Shown: positions 18,134-27,075 of the stretch, in pieces
Layout of the letters: every line of letters begins with the position of its first letter
How positions within the stretch are numbered: position 1 is the first letter of the stretch
Assembly: GCF_900105395.1 (NCBI RefSeq)
Contig: NZ_LT629775.1
Location: 8,583,501 to 8,647,500 of the forward strand
Direction: 5' to 3'
Source: Streptomyces sp. TLI_053
Lineage (GTDB): Bacteria > Actinomycetota > Actinomycetes > Streptomycetales > Streptomycetaceae
Length of the DNA stretch: 64,000 bases
Translations under genes and position numbers: made by a program
The notes under the pieces: model-generated
What the model was told of the DNA's origin: nothing
The model's input: only the letters and a program-made list of their open reading frames with translations
Database searches by the model: none

Positions 18134-18876
18134 GGCTGCCGCTCCCCGCGCCGGCGGCGGGCGGGGGCCGACCCCCGCTCCCGGGGGCCGCCGAAGCCCT
18201 CGGGACCGGGCTCGGCCACCTCGGTGTAGCGCAGCCGCCGTGCGGCCGTCGGCTCCTGCGGTGCGGCCCCCGGTTCCTCCGGTGCCGCCGCCGGCTCCTC
18301 CGGTGCGGTCCGGGCGGCGGCCCGGACCACGAGCCCCTCGGTGACCGGCGGGGCGGTGGCGGTGACGGCCCCGGCCAGTGGTGCCCGCACCCGCAGCCCC
18401 AGCGAGGGCTTCAGCTCGCCGCCCAGCGCCGACCACACGTCGGAGGCGGCGGGCGCGTCGAGCCCGGTACCGCCGCCGTCCAGGCCCACGATGAGGCCGA
18501 GTTCGGCGAGCGAACCGGTGAGCAGCCGCGCCGGCAGCGCGTCGGTGGACACCAGGCACCTCAGCACCTGGGAGAGCAGCCGGTGTTCGTCCTGCGGCCG
18601 GCTCGCCCACGCGGTGACGAGGTACGTCAGCTCGAACCAGCGGGCCGGGGCGCGGCGCGCGGCGAGGAAGCCGTCCGCGTCGTACACCTCGCCCGCGCCG
18701 CTGGCGCGCCGGCTGTGGTCCTCGCGGACGTCGTACAGGAACACGCACACCGTCGGGGCGCTGCGGCGGGCCGCCCAGTCGCGGGTCGGCGCGTCGAACA
18801 CCACGTCGACGCCCGACGTCTCCAGGCCGGACTCCGCGAGCAGCCGGCGCAGCCCCTCGTCGACCTCGTGGATCAT
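18130..18876 (-). CDS. DUF4255 protein, tube/sheath terminator candidate
   Basis: Protein of 248 residues with the DUF4255 pattern in the first 150: IHEVDEGLRRLLAESG, VVFDAPTRDWAARRSAPTVCVFLYDVREDH and FELTYLVTAWASRPQDEHRLLSQVLRCL. Proteins of this family (Afp16/Pvc16 type) cap and terminate the tail tube. The C-terminus is Pro/Ala-rich and disordered. ATGA-type overlaps with both neighbours put it in one unit with the beta-propeller protein and the ATPase. Confidence 0.9.
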   Translation of the reverse strand: MIHEVDEGLRRLLAESGLETSGVDVVFDAPTRDWAARRSAPTVCVFLYDVREDHSRRASGAGEVYDADGFLAARRAPARWFELTYLVTAWASRPQDEHRLLSQVLRCLVSTDALPARLLTGSLAELGLIVGLDGGGTGLDAPAASDVWSALGGELKPSLGLRVRAPLAGAVTATAPPVTEGLVVRAAARTAPEEPAAAPEEPGAAPQEPTAARRLRYTEVAEPGPEGFGGPRERGSAPARRRRGERQP

Positions 18877-21800
18877 CGGCGGATCATTTCGTTGGGCGGC
18901 TGGACCGTGCCGCTGACCACCAGGAAGTCGGTCCGCACCGGGGAGAAGCCGGGCCCGCTCGCGGTGATGACCCGGGGGCCGGTCGCGTCCTTGGCGAGGA
19001 TCAGCAACTGGCCGGTGAACCGGCCGTCCGGACCGGGGACGGTCGGCGCCGCCGCGGCCGTGATGCCCGGCTGCCAGGTGAACCGCACCGGCGCGCCGGG
19101 CGGGAAGTCCTCACCGCGCACCGAGGTGACGAAGCCGGGCTTGCCGATCGGCGGGACGGCGACGATGCGCGGCTGGAGGATCCGCAGCTGCTGACGGGCT
19201 TCGTTGTCCGCGGGGTCGGCGTCCGTGCCGGTGGTGGTCAGGGTGCCGGTCACCAGGCCGGTGACGGCCCGGTCGGGGCTGAGGACGACCTGGACGACGG
19301 TCCGGGCGCCCGGGGCGAGGTCGGGCAGCGCGCACACCCAGGCGCTGTCGCAGCCCGGCGGCGGCGCGTCGTGGGGCACGCCCCCGGGCAGCCCCACCCG
19401 GAGCCGCAGACCGGTGGCCAGCCCTTCGCGGCCGTTGCGAACGGTGTACGTGAGGACCACGCGACCACCCACGTAGCCGGGGTTCGGCTGCGCCGTGAGG
19501 CTCAGCCCCGGGCCGGCCGGCGGTGCCGGCGGTGCGGGCGGCAGGGGCCGGGGCGTGCCGATCGGCGACGGGGCCGGTGGGGCGGGTGCCGGGGCCGGCG
19601 GGACCGGGGCCGGAGGGGCGGGCGGGGCAGGCGCGGGCACCGGGGTCGTCGGCGGATCCACCGTCGGTGTCGGTGTCGGGGTCGGCGTGGGGGCCGGGGT
19701 CGCCGTCGGGGTCGCCGTCGGCGTCGGACCGGGCATCGGCGGGGCCGGGCGTACCGGCACCACGGTCCGGCCGGTGTTGTCGCTGGGACGGGGGTCGAGG
19801 ACGGCACCGGTGACCGACCAGTCCAGGGGCTGGTCGCCGGGCTCGACCCCGGTGACCGTGACCGTGACCGGCACGGTGGCGCCCGGGCGCACCACGCCCA
19901 GGGCGCAGACCAGCGCCGCCGCGTCACAGGTGGCGCCGGGTGCGGCGAGGCCCGTGACGGTCACCCCGAGCGGGGGCGCGACGGTCAGCCGCGTCCCGGG
20001 CGAGGCCGCCGGGCCGTGGTTGACGACGTCCACCCGGACGGTCCCGGAGTCGCCGACGGTGAGTGGTGCGGCGGTCCCGGGCGCCCGGACGGCGAGGTCC
20101 ACGGACTGCTGGACGCCCGGCTCCTTCTGACGGCCCGGCAGACCGCCGGTGAGCGAGGTGCGGGCGCCGGAGGCCACGTCCACCAGGGACAGCTTCTCCG
20201 GGCTGTTGGCGGCCAGGGCGGCCCGGGAGCTGATCACCAGCGTCCTGCCGTCGGAGCTCCAGGCGGCGTCGCGGGGCTGGAAGGGCCCGGTGGCGGTGGT
20301 GTCGGGCAGCTCCCGGCCGCAGGCCCCCGGCCGGTCGCGGGCCGCGTCGGGCAGCAGTACCCGGCAGGCGCCGCCCGTCGCGGCGGCCAGCAGGATCCCG
20401 TTGCGCTCGTCGATCCGGCCGGCACCGTTCTTGCGGTTGAAGGCGATGGTGGCGCCGTCCGGTGAGAACGCCGGGCTGTCGTCGACGACCTCGCAGGCGC
20501 CGGGGCAGTGGGCGGTGCTCAGGTCGCGCTGCCGGTCCAGCCGGTCCACGGGCACGGTCCACACGTGCTTGTTGCCCCCGCGGCCGTTGATCACCTGGTT
20601 GCGGGTGAACGCCAGGGTCGTGCCGTCGGAGGACCAGGTGGGCTGGGCGTCGCCGCCCTGGAGCTGCCCCTCGGGCGGCACGATCACGCCCCGCAGCGCG
20701 CCGGTGGCGGCGTCCGCGATCAGGATCCGGCCGGGACCGGAGGCGTCGCCGACCCCGCCGGGCGAGCTGCGGGTGAAGGCCAGGTACCGGCCGTCCGGGG
20801 AGAACGTCGGGTCGGTGTCCCAGTCCCTGGGGCCTCGGCCCGCGAGCGGGAGCGCCGTCGGGCCGGAGCCGTCGGCGTCCGCGATCCAGATCCGTTCGAT
20901 CCGCCCGGCCGGCAGGTTCGGTCCGGCCGGCGCGTCCTCGAACCGGGTCAGCACGATCCGCCGCCCGTCGGGCGTGTAGTTCTGCCGCTCGGTCCACGGG
21001 TCGTTCCCGGCGGCGGGCCGGAACAGCGGGTCCTTCGCCGGATCCGTCTCGGTGTCGGCCGCCGGGTCCTCCTTGAGCACGGTCCGGTTGAGGTCACGGG
21101 GGTCGGAGCCGTCCGGCCGGACGTCCTGCAGGGTCACCACGTGCGGGCCGTCCGCCGAGACGCGCTCGACCACCGCGCCGCCGCCCTGGAGCGGGCCGAG
21201 CCAGGTGGCCGGTCCGACCTCGCGGTCCTCGCTGAGCACCACCGCAGGTTCGTCCTCCGAGTACGCCTTCACCCGGAACACGTGGTCCCAGTCGCCCTCG
21301 CAGCTGCAGGTCCGGTCCGGGCTGAGGAAGAGCAGGTCGTTCCCGTCGGGCAGCCAGCTTGCCCCGTGCGTGCGCCACTGCGCCCGGGGACCCGCGAGCA
21401 GCGGCCCGCCGGTGCGCCCGTCGGTCCACCGCAGCCGGGGTCCCTCCGGTCCGGTGGCGGTGTACGCGATCCGGTCCCGGGTCGCCGGACCGTCCACCGG
21501 GTTCCACACCGGTTCGGTGCCGGCGCCGTCGGCGGGGTCGGACACCCGGGTGGCGGGCCCGCCCCGGAGCGGCCGGACGTAGACCTGCCGGCCGGCGGTC
21601 CGGTCGACGTCGGAGGAGTACGCCAGTCGCGTGCCGTCCGCCGAGACCGTGGGGTGCTCCTCGTTCGCGGGGGTGTCGGTCAGCCGGGTGAGGCCGGTGC
21701 CGTCGGTGCGCACCAGCCACAGGTCGCGCTGGGTTCCACCGGTCCCGGCGGGCCGGGCCGCGTCGAAGACGACCGACCGGCCGTCCGGCGTCAGCCGCGG

Positions 21801-22205
21801 GTTCGCCGCGTCCAGGCCGCTGGTCAGGCGGTGCACGGCGCCGTCGGCGGAGCGCAGGTAGACCTGCGGGGCCTGCTCGTCGCGGCGGCTCGCGAACACC
21901 AGCCGGTCGCCCAGCGCGGCCGGCTGGACGTCGAAGTGCGCCGGGCCCTCGCCGAACAGCGGCGGGCTCGTGGTGTCCGTCGCCACCCGGCCGAGGCTCC
22001 GGTGGCGGGTACCGGCGTACGCGATCCGGCTCTCCCCGGCATCGGCTGCCGCGGTCCGTGGCCCGCTGCCGGCCTCGGGGGGCCGGTCCCCGGCGCTGCC
22101 CGGGCCGGCGGCCGTCGTCATCGCGAGCAGCGGCGCCAGCAGCAGCAGTGCCGCGCCGGCCCTGCCCCAGCGCTGTCGCCGACGGCCGGAGCCACCCGTG
22201 CCCAT
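18873..22205 (-). CDS. Exported TolB-like beta-propeller protein with DUF11-type domains
   Basis: About 1110 residues. I chose the ATG at 22205 because GAGG stands nine bases upstream and a clean signal peptide follows (RRRQRWGRAGAALLLLAPLLAMTTA); an ATG at 22235 is possible. Residues 60-690 are PD40/TolB-type propeller repeats, for example RLTPDGRSVVFDAARP and DWDTDPTFSPDGRYLAFTRSS. A DUF11-like Ig domain, a (PT)n/(PA)n wall-spanning linker and a second DUF11-like domain follow. Similar proteins sit upstream of DUF4255 in Streptomyces injection clusters. It should lie outside the membrane, unlike the particle; a surface or sensing role is inferred. Confidence 0.85.
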   Translation of the reverse strand: MGTGGSGRRRQRWGRAGAALLLLAPLLAMTTAAGPGSAGDRPPEAGSGPRTAAADAGESRIAYAGTRHRSLGRVATDTTSPPLFGEGPAHFDVQPAALGDRLVFASRRDEQAPQVYLRSADGAVHRLTSGLDAANPRLTPDGRSVVFDAARPAGTGGTQRDLWLVRTDGTGLTRLTDTPANEEHPTVSADGTRLAYSSDVDRTAGRQVYVRPLRGGPATRVSDPADGAGTEPVWNPVDGPATRDRIAYTATGPEGPRLRWTDGRTGGPLLAGPRAQWRTHGASWLPDGNDLLFLSPDRTCSCEGDWDHVFRVKAYSEDEPAVVLSEDREVGPATWLGPLQGGGAVVERVSADGPHVVTLQDVRPDGSDPRDLNRTVLKEDPAADTETDPAKDPLFRPAAGNDPWTERQNYTPDGRRIVLTRFEDAPAGPNLPAGRIERIWIADADGSGPTALPLAGRGPRDWDTDPTFSPDGRYLAFTRSSPGGVGDASGPGRILIADAATGALRGVIVPPEGQLQGGDAQPTWSSDGTTLAFTRNQVINGRGGNKHVWTVPVDRLDRQRDLSTAHCPGACEVVDDSPAFSPDGATIAFNRKNGAGRIDERNGILLAAATGGACRVLLPDAARDRPGACGRELPDTTATGPFQPRDAAWSSDGRTLVISSRAALAANSPEKLSLVDVASGARTSLTGGLPGRQKEPGVQQSVDLAVRAPGTAAPLTVGDSGTVRVDVVNHGPAASPGTRLTVAPPLGVTVTGLAAPGATCDAAALVCALGVVRPGATVPVTVTVTGVEPGDQPLDWSVTGAVLDPRPSDNTGRTVVPVRPAPPMPGPTPTATPTATPAPTPTPTPTPTVDPPTTPVPAPAPPAPPAPVPPAPAPAPPAPSPIGTPRPLPPAPPAPPAGPGLSLTAQPNPGYVGGRVVLTYTVRNGREGLATGLRLRVGLPGGVPHDAPPPGCDSAWVCALPDLAPGARTVVQVVLSPDRAVTGLVTGTLTTTGTDADPADNEARQQLRILQPRIVAVPPIGKPGFVTSVRGEDFPPGAPVRFTWQPGITAAAAPTVPGPDGRFTGQLLILAKDATGPRVITASGPGFSPVRTDFLVVSGTVQPPNEMIRR

Positions 22206-22433
22206 CACGGTCCACCTCACAGTCCGGTCCAGCATCCATGTCCGACGCTGCCACCCTGCCGGTCCGCGACGGCGGACCGGCAGGGCCCCGGGGCCGCGCC
22301 CGGGGGAAGCACCGGCTGCGCTTTCGGGCAGCCGGTGCCGCTGCCGGTACCGCTGCCGGAGCCGGTGCTTCCCCCGGCGCGGCCGGTCCGGTCGGGTCAG
22401 CCCGGTCGGATCAGCCCGGTCGGATCAGCCGGG
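22206..22433. other. Gap between regulator and propeller gene
   Basis: Spacer of 228 bp between two minus-strand genes. It contains simple repeats of CCGGTCGGATCAG-like sequence near 22400-22435 and runs of CCGGTGCCG, but no open gene. It probably carries the promoter of the propeller-DUF4255-ATPase unit. Confidence 0.4.
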
Positions 22434-23246
22434 TCAGATCAGCCCGTTGCGCAGCGCGTAGCCGACGGCGTGGGAGCGGTTGCGCAACTGCAGCCGGGTG
22501 ATGACCTCGTGCAGCACGTTCTTGACGGTCCGTTCGGAGTACGAGGTGTTGCGCGCTATCTCCGCGGTGTCCAGGCCCTCCGACACCAGGCGCAGCATGT
22601 CCGCCTCGCGCGGGGTCAGCGTGGACAGGGACGCGGCGTGCGGGTCGAGGGCCGACCGCTGCAGGCTGCCGACATGGTCGAGCAGCTTCGCGAGCAGGTC
22701 GCCGGGCAGGACGCCCTCGCCGTTGGCCATCGCCAGGACCAGCCGCAGCAGCCGGTCCTGGTCGGCCTCCGTGCGCCGCAGCACCGCGGTGACCCCGCAC
22801 TCGATGGCGCGCTGCAGGGCGTCGCCCGAGTCGAAGGTGCCGACCACGAGCCCGGTGCGGGTGGCGGAGTTGTGGCGCAGCCGGTACAGCAGAGCGGTCG
22901 TCTCGTCGTCCACGCTGTCCACGGCGACGAGCGAGACCCGCGCCTCGTGCGCGTGGGCGTCGTCGACGAGTTCCACCTCGGGCCGCTGGCGCAGCTGTTG
23001 GACGATCCCGACGTGCAGGACCGGGTCCGAGGCGTACACGGCCACGGTGACCCGCCCGCCGGGCTCGCCGGCCGCCGCGTCGTGCGCGGCCCGGGCGTGG
23101 GCCGGGCCGTGGGCCGCCGGGCCGCGGCCCGGGGCTCGGCCCTGGGGCGGGACGCTCGGCCGTGCGGTGCCGGTGCCGGTACCGGTGCCGGTACCGGCAC
23201 CGCTGCCGGACGGGTGGGCGGTGCCGATGAGGTCGGTGTGGAGCAT
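22434..23246 (-). CDS. LuxR/NarL-type response regulator of the CIS cluster
   Basis: Protein of 270 residues with a receiver-like domain (VTVAVYASDPVLHVGIVQQLRQRPEVELVD) and a C-terminal LuxR helix-turn-helix (LTPREADMLRLVSEGLDTAEIARNTSYSERTVKNVLHEVITRLQLRNR). The usual phosphoacceptor surroundings are altered: the position after LVAVDS lacks the standard D-hydrophobic-hydrophobic motif, so it may be an atypical, phosphorylation-independent regulator. The N-terminus carries a Gly-Thr microsatellite. No histidine kinase is adjacent. Position between the particle operons and the membrane protein makes it the likely cluster regulator. Confidence 0.85.
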   Translation of the reverse strand: MLHTDLIGTAHPSGSGAGTGTGTGTGTARPSVPPQGRAPGRGPAAHGPAHARAAHDAAAGEPGGRVTVAVYASDPVLHVGIVQQLRQRPEVELVDDAHAHEARVSLVAVDSVDDETTALLYRLRHNSATRTGLVVGTFDSGDALQRAIECGVTAVLRRTEADQDRLLRLVLAMANGEGVLPGDLLAKLLDHVGSLQRSALDPHAASLSTLTPREADMLRLVSEGLDTAEIARNTSYSERTVKNVLHEVITRLQLRNRSHAVGYALRNGLI

Positions 23247-23412
23247 GAGGCGTACCTGTTCCGTGATGCGTATGAGGGGTGTACTGCGGGTGCTAAGGGC
23301 AACAAAGCCGCTGGGCAGGGGAGTTGGGGTGGGTTCTTCGGGGCATCGGGGCTGCCCTGGCCTTGCCCCCGCGCCTGTGGAGGCGGGCCGGGCGGCGGCG
23401 TAGCGTCGCGGC
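23247..23412. promoter_or_regulatory. Divergent promoter region, regulator and membrane protein
   Basis: A 166-bp gap between the minus-strand LuxR-type gene and the plus-strand membrane protein. Both promoters must lie here. No clear dyad was found by eye; the sequence around 23280-23310 is less GC-rich than its surroundings, which fits a promoter. Confidence 0.45.
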
Positions 23413-24891
23413 GTGACGACTCCCTCTACCCCTCCAGCAGCCGCTCCCGGCTCCGGCGCGCCCGGCCTCGACATCCCGTCGGTGACGGTGACGCCGGGCG
23501 GTACCGCGACCACCAGCCTGACCGTTCGCAACGACGGCGACATCGTCGAGGCGTACCGCCTGGAAGTCGTCGGTGACTGCGCTGCCTGGACGACGGTCGA
23601 GCCCGACCGGGTCTCCCTCTACCCCGGAACCTCGGAAACGGTGACCATCCGCCTGGCGCCGCCGCGTTCGCCGCGGGTGCGGGCGGGCGAGGTGCCGCTG
23701 GCCGTACGGGTCCTGCCCACCGAGCACCCCGAGGCGGTCAAGGTCCCCGAGACCACCGTGCGGGTCGAGGCATTCCGGCAGCTCCGGGCCGCGAGCACTC
23801 CCAGGCGCCGCCGCGGCTGGCTGCGCGGACGCTTCCGCGTCGCCGTCCACAACGAGGGCAACCGGCCCGTCCGGGTGGGATTCACCCCGGACCAGCCCGG
23901 CGAGGACCTGAAGTTCGACGTCCGCCCCGCGGCTCCGACGCTGGAGCCGGGGGAGTCGGTGGAGGTGGCGCTGCGGGTCCGCGCCGGGAAGCCCGTGTGG
24001 TTCGGGAAGCCGGTGACCTGGCCGTTCACCGTCACCGTGGCGGAAACCGTGGCGAAGGCCGTGGCGAAGGCCGGAACGGAGCCCGGCGCGAAGGCCGGGT
24101 CGGCGGATGCGGCGAAGGCCGGAGCCCGGGCCGACGGCGGTGGTGAGGATGCCCGTGGGGACGTCCGTGGGGACGACCGGGAACAGCCGCGGTCGGAGGC
24201 CGAGTTCGTCCAGATACCGATCTTCCCGACCTGGCTGCTGGCGGTCCTGGCGGCGCTTCTCGCGCTGCTGCTGGCCTGGTTCCTGCTGGTGCGTCCCGCC
24301 GTACGCAGCACTGCGAAGGAGGCCGCCGACCAGGCGGTCCAGCAGCAGCTTCCGACCCCCACCGAAGCGCCGGCCGACGGCCGGACCCCGGCGGCGGGCT
24401 CCGGCCGGCAGGGCACCGGGCTGCCGGCCGCCGGGGCCGGGAGTGCCCTGCCCGGGGCGGGCGCGGGCGGCGCCGGTACCGGAAGCGGCACCGGAACCGG
24501 AACGGGGGGCGGCGTCGTTGCCGGATCGGGTGGCGGACAGCAGAGTTCGGCCACCGTCGACCAGACGACGGCCGCCGGCGAGACCAAGGTCGGCACCTAC
24601 ACCGTGCCCGTGGGCAAGGCGTTCGGGATCACGGACATCGTCGTCGCCAACTTCCAGGGCGACGAGGGCGTCGTGACGATCGGTTTCGGCGACCGCAAGA
24701 TCACGACGATCGCGCTGGAGACGTTCCGTAACCAGGACTACCACTGGGTCACCCCCATCAGGATCACTGAGAACCAGACCGTGACGGTCCAGGTGACCTG
24801 TGCGAAGCCGGGCACTCCGGCCACTGGCGTGCAGGCCCAGGAGTGCCACGAGGTCCTCAACGTGAGCGGCGTGTTGAGCGACCTCAGGTGA
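23413..24891 (+). CDS. Single-pass membrane protein, candidate CIS membrane-docking factor
   Basis: 492 residues from GTG at 23413. Residues 20-125 and 130-220 are two Ig-like or NPCBM-type beta-sandwich domains (TATTSLTVRNDGDIVEAYRLEVVG; FRVAVHNEGNRPVRVGF). A basic and Ala/Lys-rich linker leads to one membrane helix at about 272-297 (WLLAVLAALLALLLAWFLLV), then a Gly/Ala/Thr-rich extracytoplasmic linker and a C-terminal beta domain (ETKVGTYTVPVGKAFGITDIVVANFQGDEG...). No signal peptide, so the large N-terminal part is predicted cytosolic. By place and topology it could be the counterpart of the Streptomyces membrane protein CisA that links CIS particles to the membrane; I have not aligned it. 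Confidence 0.75.
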   Translation: MTTPSTPPAAAPGSGAPGLDIPSVTVTPGGTATTSLTVRNDGDIVEAYRLEVVGDCAAWTTVEPDRVSLYPGTSETVTIRLAPPRSPRVRAGEVPLAVRVLPTEHPEAVKVPETTVRVEAFRQLRAASTPRRRRGWLRGRFRVAVHNEGNRPVRVGFTPDQPGEDLKFDVRPAAPTLEPGESVEVALRVRAGKPVWFGKPVTWPFTVTVAETVAKAVAKAGTEPGAKAGSADAAKAGARADGGGEDARGDVRGDDREQPRSEAEFVQIPIFPTWLLAVLAALLALLLAWFLLVRPAVRSTAKEAADQAVQQQLPTPTEAPADGRTPAAGSGRQGTGLPAAGAGSALPGAGAGGAGTGSGTGTGTGGGVVAGSGGGQQSSATVDQTTAAGETKVGTYTVPVGKAFGITDIVVANFQGDEGVVTIGFGDRKITTIALETFRNQDYHWVTPIRITENQTVTVQVTCAKPGTPATGVQAQECHEVLNVSGVLSDLR

Positions 24892-25165
24892 ACAGATGCA
24901 CACGCATCGTCTGTCAGGTTGTCCCGTGAGAAAAGGTGAGCCTGAGTCATTCCGGCTGAAAAACGACGGTTCGGACGCCGCGAGGGCGACGTGCAGGTGA
25001 CCGTACATCCTCATTTCGGCGGCCCCGGGCGGCTCCGGCCGGGCGTTCGAATGTGAACCTGACGGACCTTCAAATAAGGCTGGATCCGATCCCTCCCGGC
25101 GTCCGACCGACCGTTCGGGTGCCGACGGGCCGGGACGGCGGCCGTCCAGGAGTGTCGGTGAGCAC
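24892..25165. other. Gap between convergent genes
   Basis: Sequence between the membrane protein and the terminator. It holds no gene; an AT-richer patch at 24900-24970 and a second near 25050-25080 are unremarkable. Confidence 0.5.
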
Positions 25166-25198
25166 CGAGGGCCGGCCCGTGACACGGGCCGGCCCTCG
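25166..25198. terminator. Bidirectional hairpin terminator
   Basis: Perfect inverted repeat with 16-base arms (first arm CGAGGGCCGGCCCGTG at 25166-25181, second at 25183-25198). The realistic stem is about 13 bp with a GTGACAC loop. It lies between two convergent genes and can end transcription from both sides. There is no U-run, as is common in actinomycetes. Confidence 0.85.
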
Positions 25199-25215
25199 TC
25201 GGATGCCGGGACGCG

Positions 25216-27075
25216 TCACGAACCGGCGCGCCGGCGGGCCGAGTCGCCGGCGAGCGACCGGTCGTGCCGGTACGCCTCCTCCGCCCAGTTCGCGAGGTCC
25301 CGCAGTTCGGCCTTGAGCTCGTCCCAGGTCTTCATCAGGGAGCCCATGGTCCGGATCTCGAAGGGGACCATCATGGCGCCCTCCTCCTCGTGCGGGGCGA
25401 TCTGGTTCATGCCGCCGAACACGCTCTGCTGGGGGACTTGGGGGACGCCCTTCAGCGTCGACTCGGCGAAGCCGAGGAGCGACACCGGGAGGCCGTCGAT
25501 CTCCCGGGTGGCCTCGTCGCGGAACTCCAGGTTCGCGCTGCCGTCGCCGGGATCCTCCTGGAACTGTGCGAGCAGGTCGACGATCGCCTCGCTGTCGGCC
25601 GACAGGAACTCCTGGAACCCGGGGTCGAGGAGCGCGCGGACGTCCGTGAGCTGAGAGCGGGACAGCACGACCGTCAGGTTCTTGATCTGGCCCCGGTCCT
25701 CGTCCTGCGCGAGGTAGTCGGCCATGGCCGCGACCTGCATGAAGAACAGCTGGCTGTAGCCGTCCAGCGCGTCCGTCTCCAGCCGCTTGCGCTTGCGCGC
25801 CGACTCCTGGCCCCGCTCGTACCGGGCGACGACCTGCGCGGCGAACGTCTTCGACTGCGAGAGCCGGAACCGGGCGCGGGGGAGCGGCACCCCCGGGCCC
25901 TGGGGTGCCGCCTCCCGGAGGTGGTCGAAGAACAGCGGCATCCCGGCGAGCGGCACACCGACCGAGTAGTGGACGAACAGGCCGTCGCCCATGCCCGGGG
26001 CGCCGGCGTAGTCCGGGAAGTCGAGGTCCGGGGCGATCCGGGCGTCCTCCCCCGCGGGCAGGATCTCCAGCTGCAGGCCCATGCCCGCCAGCGGGGTCTT
26101 CCCGGTCTGCCGGTAGAACGCCTCGCGCACGGTCCTGATCTCGTCGACCATCCGGTCGAGGGCCGCAGGCCCGGACTCGCTGCCGGTACCGACGACCGCG
26201 ACCGCTCCGGTCACGAACTCCAGGTTCGAGTAGTCGCCCCCGTTGCGCAGCGACCGCTTGTCGGAGACCAGCTTGAAGTCGGCCGCGGTGCTTTCGGCCA
26301 GGTCGGTGTCGCCCTCGTACGTCGCGCCGCCGGACTTCTCGACGGGCATGTCGATCTCCGTCTCGAACCCCAGCTTCCGCTGCATGGCGGGCCCGGCGGC
26401 GCCCGGGCCGTGGCCCGGCTCCGCCCGCTGGACCGGTTCCGTCCGCTGGACCGGCTCCGCCCGCTGGACCGCCTCCGCCCGGCCGGGCGGGCGGGCCATC
26501 ACCCGTCGCGCATTGGCTTCGGCCTCGCGCTCGAAGGAGTCACCGGGATCGCTGACCCGCAGGCCGTCCCCGCGGTCGGTACCGGCGACGGCCCCCTTCC
26601 GCTGCTGGATCACATGGGTCAGCTCGTGCGCGAGGGTGTGCCGGTCGTTGCCCCCGTGCCCGATGACCACATGACGGCCGGACGTGTAGGCCCGTGCACC
26701 GATCTCGGCGGCGGACCGCTGGGCGGCGGCGCCGGTGTGCAGCCGCACGTCGGAGAAGTCCGCCCCCAACCGCCCCTCCATCTCCTCGCGCACCGGCCCT
26801 CGGAGCGGGCGCCCGGCCTCCCGCAGCACCTCGTGCACACCGGACCGCTGGACGGGGTCCGGTCCCTGTTCGCCCTGCCCGCTCTGTCCGTCCCGGCCGC
26901 CCCGCGCCATCCGGGCCACGACCGCGTTGCCGATGCTCCGCTGCAGCTCACGAACCTGCTCCGGGGACATCACCTCCGCCGGGGGCCCGCTCATCGGCGT
27001 CTCCCGGGCCTTGCGGTCACCTCCGCCGGCCCGCTCGCCGCCGTTCCCGCTGCGATTGTCCGCCCTCGCGCGCAC
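25216..27075 (-). CDS. DUF4157 (eCIS core) metalloprotease-like protein, candidate injected cargo
   Basis: 619 residues from GTG at 27075, GGGAGG five bases upstream. Residues about 75-165 are the eCIS core/DUF4157 domain: VREEMEGRLGADFSDVRLHTG, GARAYTSGRHVVIG and the zinc-protease motif HELTH at 150-154 within TLAHELTHVIQQ. A VQR-repeat linker (about 205-225) follows, resembling that in the 1086-residue protein. The C-terminal 390 residues begin KLGFETEIDMPVEKSGG and include DYSNLEFVTGAV and RARFRLSQSKTFAAQ; no family is recognised, although the GFExE...LEFVT spacing recalls amidoligase-like enzymes. DUF4157 proteins are typical cargo or loading proteins of extracellular-type injection systems, so a toxin or effector is likely. 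Confidence 0.82.
   Translation of the reverse strand: MRARADNRSGNGGERAGGGDRKARETPMSGPPAEVMSPEQVRELQRSIGNAVVARMARGGRDGQSGQGEQGPDPVQRSGVHEVLREAGRPLRGPVREEMEGRLGADFSDVRLHTGAAAQRSAAEIGARAYTSGRHVVIGHGGNDRHTLAHELTHVIQQRKGAVAGTDRGDGLRVSDPGDSFEREAEANARRVMARPPGRAEAVQRAEPVQRTEPVQRAEPGHGPGAAGPAMQRKLGFETEIDMPVEKSGGATYEGDTDLAESTAADFKLVSDKRSLRNGGDYSNLEFVTGAVAVVGTGSESGPAALDRMVDEIRTVREAFYRQTGKTPLAGMGLQLEILPAGEDARIAPDLDFPDYAGAPGMGDGLFVHYSVGVPLAGMPLFFDHLREAAPQGPGVPLPRARFRLSQSKTFAAQVVARYERGQESARKRKRLETDALDGYSQLFFMQVAAMADYLAQDEDRGQIKNLTVVLSRSQLTDVRALLDPGFQEFLSADSEAIVDLLAQFQEDPGDGSANLEFRDEATREIDGLPVSLLGFAESTLKGVPQVPQQSVFGGMNQIAPHEEEGAMMVPFEIRTMGSLMKTWDELKAELRDLANWAEEAYRHDRSLAGDSARRRAGS

Noticed and set aside
16010-18748. 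912-residue version of the AAA+ ATPase
   Set aside because: The extra 205 residues are read through the DUF4255 gene in another frame; the GTGA overlap at 18133 gives a normal start.
20508-23576. 1022-codon plus-strand frame
   Set aside because: Antisense to the propeller and regulator genes; no plausible domain.
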